Under the pieces are notes generated by a model that was not told the DNA's origin, searched no databases, and saw only the letters and a program-made list of their open reading frames with translations. This document shows positions 1 through 6,015 of a stretch of 6,405 nucleotides of DNA, one piece after another (the stretch's first letter is position 1; each line of letters opens with the position of its first letter). The stretch covers positions 17,973-24,377 of the forward strand of contig DHAH01000029.1 of the NCBI GenBank assembly GCA_002397345.1, read 5' to 3'. This stretch comes from Clostridiales bacterium UBA4959. Lineage in GTDB: Bacteria; Bacillota; Clostridia; Oscillospirales; CAG-272. A program made the position numbers and the translations under genes.

Positions 1-1
1 C

Positions 2-505
2 CTCGGTCCCTCGTCAAACGGACGTGACACGCTTCCGCGCTTGTTTTTGGATATGCCCGACGCTTTCGCCGGTCTGCTTAAACGCTATGGCGCGGATACC
101 GTCGCCGCTCAAGCCACCGCGTCCGCCTCTCCCGACGCGACGACGGCGCTGGCAAACTTTTTAGCCGAGCCGGCTGTGGAGATGATTTCCGACGCGCTGG
201 CGTTTATCCTGTTGTTTTTGGGTATCGCATTGGGTCTGACAATCATAACCATGGTGCTCGATATGATCTTTAAGCTGTCGGTATTATCGGCGCTCAACCG
301 TACCGGCGGACTGGCGCTCGGGCTGCTCTGCGGCGCTATATACGCGTGGGTGATAGTATTTATACTTTCCGCCGCGATGCCTTTCCTCACACAAGTGCTG
401 CCCAACCTGTTCTCGCCGACCACCATGTCCGATACGCTCGTCGCGAGCTGGCTCTGCCAGTACAATCCGCTCACACTGCTCGAAATACCCCTGCTGCATA
501 AGTAA
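2..505 (+). CDS. CvpA-family membrane protein, 3' part (5' end outside window)
   Basis: The reading frame is open from base 2 to a TAA at 503-505, followed at once by a second in-frame TAA. A TTG at 41 could be read as a start, but the frame stays open upstream of it and no Shine-Dalgarno precedes it, so I treat the gene as cut by the window edge. The visible 167 residues hold a polar, Ala/Thr-rich stretch (about 30-60), then two hydrophobic segments (about 66-90 and 103-125). The junction 'LNRTGGLALGLLCG' resembles the conserved last-helix region of CvpA proteins, where a small-residue Gly pattern follows an Asn/Arg-containing loop. CvpA proteins are inner-membrane proteins of about 160-220 residues with about four helices; their biochemical role is poorly defined (named from colicin V production in E. 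coli). Family assignment rests on this pattern alone. The gene ends 85 bases before the Clp gene, with no obvious terminator between. Confidence 0.7.
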   Translation, partial: LGPSSNGRDTLPRLFLDMPDAFAGLLKRYGADTVAAQATASASPDATTALANFLAEPAVEMISDALAFILLFLGIALGLTIITMVLDMIFKLSVLSALNRTGGLALGLLCGAIYAWVIVFILSAAMPFLTQVLPNLFSPTTMSDTLVASWLCQYNPLTLLEIPLLHK

Positions 506-540
506 TAAAATGGGGCAAATTTACGATTCCGACCGAAAAG

Positions 541-584
541 TTTGAATTGTGTTCAAAAAAACATAAGTTATATAATAACAAGGA
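541..584 (+). promoter_or_regulatory. Candidate promoter, dyad and ribosome binding site before the Clp gene
   Basis: The 85-base gap contains a perfect -10 hexamer TATAAT at 571-576. The best -35 at a usable distance is TTGTGT at 547-552 (18-base spacer, 3 of 6 matches). A small dyad, TTTGAA (541-546) and TTCAAA (552-557), overlaps it, and GTTAT/ATAAC (567-571, 575-579) surrounds the -10. A good Shine-Dalgarno, AAGGA at 580-584, lies six bases before the ATG and fixes the start at 591. If this -10 were used, transcription would begin inside the Shine-Dalgarno, so either the promoter is not used or the leader is extremely short. The ribosome site is solid; the promoter is tentative. I see no convincing CtsR heptad direct repeat. 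Confidence 0.4.
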
Positions 585-590
585 TTTAAA

Positions 591-2957
591 ATGGAATTAT
601 GTTCTATCTGCCATAAACGGCCGCCCGTGGTATATATTAATAAAGTCGAAAACTCCAAGGTCACAACCGAAGGAATCTGCCTTAAATGCGCGCGTGAGAT
701 AAAAATCCCGCAGGTTGAACAGATCATCCGCGATTTGGGTCTTTCCGAAGAAGATATCGACCAGATGAGCCCCGAGTTTGACCTCGATTCCCTGCCCGAC
801 AACGAAGCGTCGGATATTGAGACGGGCAAAGCCCCTCCCATCGATATTAAAAAGCTCTTCGGACAGCTTGGCAGCGGCATCGCCGAAATCGAGCGGCGCA
901 ATTCGCAGCCGCGCGACAGCGTGAGTAATACGGGCGACAATAAAGACCACACGGGCGATAACCGCCCGGGCGGCAGTCAGCCGCCGCAGAGCGGCACAAA
1001 CACAAAAGAGCGCGGCGAGCCTAAAAAGAAGTATTTAGGTTCATATTGCATGGACCTGACGCGCAAAGCCGCCGACGGCAAGCTTGACAATATTGTCGGA
1101 CGCGAGCGCGAACTGTCGCGCCTGATACAGATCCTGTGCCGACGCCAAAAGAACAACCCCTGTCTTATCGGCGAGCCGGGCGTGGGTAAAACCGCTATCG
1201 CCGAATCGCTCGCCCAAAAGATAGTCGCCGGGGATGTTCCGTATAAGTTGCGCGGCAAAGAAGTACATCTTGTCGATATGACGGCAATCGTCGCCGGAAC
1301 GCAGTTCCGCGGTCAGTTTGAGACGCGCATGAAGGGTCTTATCGACGAGGTCAGGACGCTGGGCAATGTAATCCTTGTCATCGACGAGGTGCACAGCATC
1401 GCTGGCGCAGGCGACGCCGAGGGCAGCATGAATGCCGCCAACATCCTCAAGCCCGCGCTGTCGCGCGGCGATATACAGGTCATCGGCGCGACGACGCTTG
1501 CGGAATACCGTAAATATATCGAAAAAGACGCCGCGCTCGAGCGCCGTTTCCAGCCGATTATCATCGAGGAGCCGTCGATCGAAGATTCGGTAGGCATTCT
1601 GCTCGGAATTAAAAAGTATTATGAAGATTTCCACGGCATCCGCATCCCCGACGAGGTTATAAACCGCGCGGTCACACTGTCCGAGCGTTATATAACCGAT
1701 CGCTTCCTGCCCGACAAGGCGATCGACCTGCTCGACGAAGCGTCCGCTTACCGCGCGCTGAACTCGCCTGTAATAGGCAAACTGGAAGAAGCGCGCGTCA
1801 CGCTGGATAAGCTCAAAACCGACGAAGAAGCGTTGACCGCGCTGGATGAGGGCGACACCCGCGCGCAGGAGCATAAATATCAGCTACTCGCCGATTTAAA
1901 AGTCCGCAAACTGGGCAAGCAGGAACAGATCGATAATTACGAAGCGGAGCGCCGGTCAATCGAGCTGACTACCGCTGATCTTGCGAAGGTGATCGAGATT
2001 TGGACGGGTATCCCCGCCGCAAACATCACCGAAAATGAGTTTAAGCGCGTGGACAAGCTGGAATCGCAGCTTAAAGAGCATATAATCGGGCAGGACGAAG
2101 CGGTTTCGGCTGTGGCGCGCGCTATCAAGCGCAATCGCGCGGGCGTATCGTATAAACGCAAGCCGGTTTCGTTCATCTTCGCCGGTCCGACAGGCGTGGG
2201 TAAAACCGAGCTGGTTAAAACGCTGGCTTCGATGCTATTCGACTCGCCCGAAACATTGATCCGGCTGGATATGTCAGAATTTATGGAAAAGCACTCGGTA
2301 AGCCGTATTATCGGCTCACCTCCGGGTTATTGGGGTTATGACGAGGCGGGGCAGCTCACCGAAAAAATACGCCGCAAGCCCTATTCTGTCGTGCTTTTTG
2401 ACGAAATCGAAAAGGCGCACCCCGATGTGCTGAACATCCTGCTGCAAATCCTTGACGACGGGCGCATCACCGACGCGCATGGCAAAACTGTCAATTTCGA
2501 AAACACCGTTATCGTTATGACGACCAACGCCGGCTCGAACCTTAACATGAACACCGCGGGCTTCGGCACCTCCGATCAGAGCCAGCTCAACGCGAACCGC
2601 ACCGAGAAGGCGCTGTCCGATTTCCTGCGCCCGGAGTTTATCAACCGCGTGGACGAGATTGTGACTTTCCGCCAGCTTGACGAGCGCGACTTCGCCGAAA
2701 TTGCAAAACTGATGCTGAACGAACTTAAAAAAGCGATGGACGAGCACAGTATAAAATTGGGCTATACCGACGCGGCTGCGGATTATATCGCGAAAGCGTC
2801 TTTCTCACGCAAATACGGCGCGCGCAACATGCGCCGCTATATACAGCGCAATGTGGAGGATGTTATCGCGTCCCGTATCGTCGCCGATTACGAGCATAAA
2901 ATCGCGGTCATTTCCCTCGACAGCGACGGCGCCGAATTAAAAATCGACTGCGTTTGA
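591..2957 (+). CDS. clpE: Clp protease ATP-binding subunit, ClpE/ClpC type with N-terminal zinc finger
   Basis: This is a 788-residue Hsp100 unfoldase expected to thread substrates into ClpP in the cytosol. The N terminus has a McsA/ClpE-like zinc finger with Cys4, Cys7, Cys30 and Cys33 in place of the double Clp-N domain of ClpC. A polar linker (about 95-147) follows, with the short repeat TGDNK/TGDNR. AAA+ domain 1 has Walker A GEPGVGKT (194-201), Walker B ILVIDE (261-266), pore loop QFRG (238-241) and the arginine pair in ERRF (317-320). A short charged helical middle region (about 395-465) resembles the UVR/M region of ClpE/ClpC. Domain 2 has Walker A GPTGVGKT (532-539), Walker B VVLFDE (600-605), the EFINR arginine finger (682-686) and sensor-2 GARNMRR (743-749). 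The loop A656-G657-F658 sits where ClpP-contacting [LIV]GF loops lie. All catalytic residues are present, so it should be active. An unusual Trp follows the domain 2 pore tyrosine (Tyr580-Trp581). The start at 591 is set by AAGGA six bases upstream. No clpP, ctsR or mcsB is in the window. It could equally be called a zinc-finger ClpC variant. Confidence 0.92.
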   Translation: MELCSICHKRPPVVYINKVENSKVTTEGICLKCAREIKIPQVEQIIRDLGLSEEDIDQMSPEFDLDSLPDNEASDIETGKAPPIDIKKLFGQLGSGIAEIERRNSQPRDSVSNTGDNKDHTGDNRPGGSQPPQSGTNTKERGEPKKKYLGSYCMDLTRKAADGKLDNIVGRERELSRLIQILCRRQKNNPCLIGEPGVGKTAIAESLAQKIVAGDVPYKLRGKEVHLVDMTAIVAGTQFRGQFETRMKGLIDEVRTLGNVILVIDEVHSIAGAGDAEGSMNAANILKPALSRGDIQVIGATTLAEYRKYIEKDAALERRFQPIIIEEPSIEDSVGILLGIKKYYEDFHGIRIPDEVINRAVTLSERYITDRFLPDKAIDLLDEASAYRALNSPVIGKLEEARVTLDKLKTDEEALTALDEGDTRAQEHKYQLLADLKVRKLGKQEQIDNYEAERRSIELTTADLAKVIEIWTGIPAANITENEFKRVDKLESQLKEHIIGQDEAVSAVARAIKRNRAGVSYKRKPVSFIFAGPTGVGKTELVKTLASMLFDSPETLIRLDMSEFMEKHSVSRIIGSPPGYWGYDEAGQLTEKIRRKPYSVVLFDEIEKAHPDVLNILLQILDDGRITDAHGKTVNFENTVIVMTTNAGSNLNMNTAGFGTSDQSQLNANRTEKALSDFLRPEFINRVDEIVTFRQLDERDFAEIAKLMLNELKKAMDEHSIKLGYTDAAADYIAKASFSRKYGARNMRRYIQRNVEDVIASRIVADYEHKIAVISLDSDGAELKIDCV

Positions 2958-2997
2958 CGGGGATACGGAGATACGGGGGACGGGGATACGTTGGGGG
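2957..2997 (+). repeat. G-rich direct repeats after the Clp stop codon
   Basis: An exact 11-mer, ACGGGGATACG, occurs at 2957-2967 and again at 2980-2990 (period 23), with a third partial GATACGG unit at 2970-2976. The stretch carries four runs of four or more G on the + strand (2959-2962, 2975-2979, 2982-2985, 2993-2997). The first copy overlaps the last base of the Clp stop codon. It looks like part of a dispersed intergenic repeat rather than coding sequence, but that cannot be confirmed from one copy. Confidence 0.6.
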
Positions 2998-3040
2998 TGG
3001 TAAGACCACCCCCAAGCCCCCGCAGATATGGGGATTTTTT
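2991..3040 (+). terminator. Perfect 11-bp GC hairpin, possible terminator of the Clp gene
   Basis: TTGGGGGTGGT (2991-3001) is the exact reverse complement of ACCACCCCCAA (3005-3015), with only AAG as loop. A classical terminator would have the T-run right after the stem. Here CCCCC (3017-3021) and GGGG (3030-3033) come first, and the run of six T follows at 3035-3040. CCCC (3018-3021) can pair with that GGGG in a weak 4-bp hairpin just before the T-run, and the same GGGG could instead pair with the C-run of the large stem. The hairpin is certain; its role in termination is inferred, and it may also be part of a repeat element. Confidence 0.45.
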
Positions 3041-3097
3041 AAATATTCACTAAGTAAACAAAGTAAGCACCAAGAGGGAGTTCCGGCGCTTTCTTTG

Positions 3098-3126
3098 GTT
3101 CTTTCTTTTCGCGTAAAAGAAAGAGC
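3098..3126. repeat. Pyrimidine/purine hairpin before the P-type ATPase-like gene
   Basis: TCTTTCTTTT (3100-3109) pairs perfectly with AAAAGAAAGA (3115-3124) around the loop CGCGT. The stem extends by a T-G and a G-C pair to 3098/3126. A second CTTTCTTT at 3089-3096 offers an alternative partner for the purine arm. The style of 'CTTTCTTTGGTTCTTTC' plus its complement recalls dispersed intergenic repeats in many Firmicute genomes (recollection, not searched). It ends 26 bases before the next ATG. The bases between 3041 and 3098 are AT-rich with no gene that I can support. Confidence 0.5.
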
Positions 3127-3152
3127 AATAAACGTCTTCCTGTAAAATTATT

Positions 3153-5942
3153 ATGAAACTTAAATGGTACGACAAAAGCATACCACAGCTTTGCGCCATG
3201 CTCGGCACCGACCCTGACGTCGGACTGACGCGCGAGGAGGCTTTGGCGCGCTCTAAAAAATACGGACGCAATGAAGTTTATCCCGTCCCGCGCGGCTCTT
3301 TTTCGTTGTATCTGCGGCATATGCTGACTGATATAACCGCGCTCCTGCTTGTTTTCACCGCTATTATAGCGGCGATATTCGAGCATCTAACCACGTCTTT
3401 AGTGCTACTGGCGATCCTCGCGTTCTATTATGCCGCCGCTGTGTTTGCTTATGTTAAAGCGCAGCGTGTGCTCGAGCGGAACGGCTCGCATGCGCTTCCG
3501 ACCGCTAAAGTAATGCGCGGCGGCAAGCTGTTCATGGTACGCGGTGAGGAGCTTGTCCCCGGCGATGTGCTGTTCCTGTCCGCCGGCGACATTGTGCCTG
3601 CCGACGCGCGCCTGCTATCCTCCGACGGTTTGACCGCGCTGGAAGTCAACCTGACGGGCGCGATTAAAGCAGCTCCGAAGGACGCCGCCTTTCTTGAATA
3701 TCACGAGCTGGAACCGTCGGGTCAAAAAAATATGGTGTTCGCCTCGACTATTTTGACCGCCGGAACGGCAAAGGCTGTCGTCTGCTCCACAGGCGGCGAC
3801 ACACTTGTCTGCGCGCTGCATAAAAATCAGCCTGTCGTGTCGCATGAAAAACTCACGGTGATGACGACGTTGAAAAAATATTGCCGGTTCTGGAGCCTGT
3901 GCATGAGCGCGGCGATTTTTCTCGTCACCGGGCTGGATCTTGTTTTGGCAAAAAGCGGGCGCAGTCTGTTTGAAATTTTCATGACCGGTCTGTCGCTGGC
4001 TGTGGCGTCAATGAGCGAATTTTATACCGCGTTCGGTTATATTGTAATCGCCGTCGGCGTGTTTGGCGCTCTGCGCAAGTACCGCGATATCAACGCGGGC
4101 GCGCTGATTAAAAATACCGCGCGGCTGGAGACGATCAAGCGTCTGACCTGCCTGATCGTACCGCGCGAAGGCACCTTTTCGGTGCGCGATATGCGTTTGG
4201 AACGCGTCTGGGCGCACGGCAGGATCTGGGGCGGCGACAACAACGCCCCGATCGGCGGCGAATGCGCGCAGACCGTTAAATACGCGCTGATTTCAACCGG
4301 TTTATATGGCGGCAGACTGCTTGCGGCTAATAATCAGCGTTTTGACAATATATACACATCCGAAGAAGAAGCTATTATCAGCGCTGCCGAAAAGCTTTCG
4401 TTATATAATGTAGAGCTTGAGCGTACCTATCCCATTGTCGAACATCTGTCCGCGGGCGGAGAGACGCCGGGCGGTATCAGCGCGTTTGACACCACGCTTG
4501 TCAATTACTCCGGCAGCTATGTCGCCGTTATGCGCGGTACGCCCGACGATATTATAAACCGCTGCCGGTATATAAACGAAAACGGGTTTATTGTTCCCCT
4601 TACTCCCGAGAACGCTGCTGATCTGCGTATCGCCGCGTCGCTGGCGGTAAAAGAAGCCTTCCGCGTTGTGGCGGTTGCCACAAAAACCACCGTCTATAAC
4701 AACCTTCGCCGTATTATAAGCTGTCAGACCGATCTCACCTTCGAGGGATTTTTACATATACGCGAACCGATGCTGCGGGGTGCGGCGATGGAAGTCGCCA
4801 AGTGCCGGGCGGCGGGCATAAAAATTATCATGCTTTGCAGCAGCTCCGATAACAGCAACCGTTATCTCGCGGGAGCGGTGGGCATCATCGGCGACGAGAG
4901 CGAGATTATTACCTCCGCACAGCTCAGCGCGATGAAGGAGGGGCTCATCCGCGCGAACCTGCCGATTTATAAGTTATACGAAGGGCTGAATATAACGCAA
5001 AAACGCTTGTTACTGCGTTATCTGCGTGAATCGGGCGAGGTCGTGGGTGTGCTCGGTCACGAGCTGGACGAAATTATCCTGTTGAAAGAAGCAGATGTGG
5101 GACTGGCGCAGAGCGTAACAATTTCCGATAAAGCGGGCAGGGGCGGTATCGAGCTGCTCAGCCGCGATATTCCCGTGTTTTCCAAATCGTCGGAGCGCCG
5201 TACGGCGGGCGGCGAAGCGTTGAAATTCGTTTCCGACGTGATTGTATCCGAAGCCGACCACTCCGGGGGCGGCGGATTTAACGCAATCGTCGAAGCCATC
5301 AGGCGTTCAAAAGTTATTTACCTCAACCTGCTGCGCATGACGAAATACATGATAACCTCGCAATTCGCACGGCTGTTTTTAGTGTTTTATTCGGTGCTGA
5401 CAGGCGAGGTTATGCTCTCCCCCGCGCAAATTTTAATCTGCGGGCTTATCGTTGACTTCGCCGCGATCCTCATAATCGCATTCGAGCGTCCGTCGAGTGA
5501 TATTTTATCACAGCATGAGGATACGGAAGCAAAACTGCGGCATCCCTTTTTATCAAACCCACAATCGGTGATCTTCGGGTTGTTCTGGGCAGCGGTTACA
5601 GTGCTTATGATGCAGCTTCTTGAAGATAATCTCATCATAACCGATATGGCGGTACGTTCCTCGGCGGTGTTTTTCAGCTTCCTGTTAACACAACTTGTGA
5701 CGCTGAGCGAAGTTATCAAAGAACGCAGCCTTCTCGTACCCAACATCAGAATCAACGGCGTTTACATGCTCACGCTTGTTATAATCGGCGCGTTTATGAC
5801 CTGCTGCGCGCTCGTTACGCCGTTCGGAGCATTGTTCGGGGTCGTTTTGCCCCCTAATGCGCTTGTTTGGGGCGGAATTGCGGCGATACCGTCTGTGATG
5901 CTCATCAGTTTAGAGCTGTATAAATTGATTAGCAAAAAATAG
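3153..5942 (+). CDS. Pseudo-P-type ATPase: full-length P2-type cation ATPase homologue lacking the catalytic residues
   Basis: This 929-residue membrane protein has the whole P2 ATPase layout: N-terminal cation-ATPase domain (about 5-75), M1-M2 (about 58-101), A domain (about 110-235), M3-M4 (about 245-305), P and N domains (about 320-720) and M5-M10 (about 730-922). The alignment is gapless around each motif, yet the motifs are changed. DKTGT reads Pro337-Arg-Glu-Gly-Thr, so the phosphorylated Asp is Pro. TGES reads TGAI (168-171), losing the dephosphorylating Glu. KGAPE reads RGTPD (461-465). DPPR reads EPML (538-541). MITGD reads MLCSS (560-564). TGDGVND reads LGHELDE (634-640), losing the Mg-binding Asp. 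Kept are Lys617, Arg504 and the scaffold around the motifs (ETIK, NMVF, LKEADVGLA, AGIKIIM). It should not form a phosphoenzyme or pump ions by the usual cycle. In M4-M6 PEGLP reads SEFYT, SNVGE reads SQFAR, and the M6 Asn is Gly. No Shine-Dalgarno precedes the ATG at 3153; the start is chosen because family homology begins within a few residues of it. There is no stop or frameshift, which argues against simple decay. The role is unknown: regulator, scaffold, lipid or ion channel-like function are all guesses. Confidence 0.9.
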   Translation: MKLKWYDKSIPQLCAMLGTDPDVGLTREEALARSKKYGRNEVYPVPRGSFSLYLRHMLTDITALLLVFTAIIAAIFEHLTTSLVLLAILAFYYAAAVFAYVKAQRVLERNGSHALPTAKVMRGGKLFMVRGEELVPGDVLFLSAGDIVPADARLLSSDGLTALEVNLTGAIKAAPKDAAFLEYHELEPSGQKNMVFASTILTAGTAKAVVCSTGGDTLVCALHKNQPVVSHEKLTVMTTLKKYCRFWSLCMSAAIFLVTGLDLVLAKSGRSLFEIFMTGLSLAVASMSEFYTAFGYIVIAVGVFGALRKYRDINAGALIKNTARLETIKRLTCLIVPREGTFSVRDMRLERVWAHGRIWGGDNNAPIGGECAQTVKYALISTGLYGGRLLAANNQRFDNIYTSEEEAIISAAEKLSLYNVELERTYPIVEHLSAGGETPGGISAFDTTLVNYSGSYVAVMRGTPDDIINRCRYINENGFIVPLTPENAADLRIAASLAVKEAFRVVAVATKTTVYNNLRRIISCQTDLTFEGFLHIREPMLRGAAMEVAKCRAAGIKIIMLCSSSDNSNRYLAGAVGIIGDESEIITSAQLSAMKEGLIRANLPIYKLYEGLNITQKRLLLRYLRESGEVVGVLGHELDEIILLKEADVGLAQSVTISDKAGRGGIELLSRDIPVFSKSSERRTAGGEALKFVSDVIVSEADHSGGGGFNAIVEAIRRSKVIYLNLLRMTKYMITSQFARLFLVFYSVLTGEVMLSPAQILICGLIVDFAAILIIAFERPSSDILSQHEDTEAKLRHPFLSNPQSVIFGLFWAAVTVLMMQLLEDNLIITDMAVRSSAVFFSFLLTQLVTLSEVIKERSLLVPNIRINGVYMLTLVIIGAFMTCCALVTPFGALFGVVLPPNALVWGGIAAIPSVMLISLELYKLISKK

Positions 5943-5943
5943 T

Positions 5944-5979
5944 TTTAATAATTAAGTTTTTGTAGGTTTAATAATTAAG
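5944..5979. repeat. Two copies of a palindromic 13-mer, possible operator
   Basis: TTTAATAATTAAG occurs exactly at 5944-5956 and 5967-5979, a period of 23 bases. Within each copy TTAATAATTAA is a palindrome around a central A. The second copy ends one base before the putative -35 of the activase promoter. Two dyads about two helical turns apart upstream of a promoter suit paired binding of a dimeric regulator. The region is very AT-rich, so chance or a simple duplication is possible. Confidence 0.4.
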
Positions 5980-5980
5980 A

Positions 5981-6009
5981 TTTAAAAATTCATAATATAT
6001 TGTTATAAT
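5981..6009 (+). promoter_or_regulatory. Sigma-A-like promoter with -10 six bases before the activase ATG
   Basis: TTTAAA (5981-5986, 4 of 6 matches to TTGACA) and TATAAT (6004-6009, perfect) are separated by exactly 17 bases. Transcription would be expected to begin about seven bases after the -10, at or next to the ATG at 6016. No Shine-Dalgarno is visible in the bases before that ATG. Together these suggest a leaderless transcript. The background is AT-rich, which raises the chance of accidental hexamers. Confidence 0.5.
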
Positions 6010-6015
6010 AATTTT

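Noticed and set aside
41..505. CvpA-like gene as a complete gene starting at TTG 41
   Set aside because: The frame is open upstream to base 2, no Shine-Dalgarno precedes the TTG, and the expected N-terminal helices of the family would be missing, so a gene cut by the window edge is more likely.
511..540. Possible CtsR operator before the Clp gene (GGGGCAAA and GACCGAAA)
   Set aside because: CtsR sites are tandem GGTCAAA-type heptads with a fixed three-base spacing. These two segments match poorly and are too far apart.
541..557. TTTGAA/TTCAAA dyad as a terminator of the CvpA-like gene
   Set aside because: The six-base AT-rich stem is too weak and is followed by A residues, not T residues, on the coding strand.
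1041..1874. 277-codon open frame on the minus strand inside the Clp gene
   Set aside because: It is antisense to a clearly conserved Clp protein; long antisense frames are common where the real gene favours G/C at third positions. No recognisable domain is seen.
2954..3145. 63-codon open frame starting at a TTG and spanning the gap after the Clp gene
   Set aside because: It overlaps the Clp stop codon, has no ribosome site, and its codons run through the G-rich repeat and both hairpins. The translation is low complexity and looks like a repeat read as protein.
3153..5942. Reading the P-type ATPase-like gene as an active calcium or other cation pump
   Set aside because: Overall similarity would invite this label, but the phosphorylated Asp, the TGES Glu, the GDGxND Asp residues and several ion ligands are all replaced.
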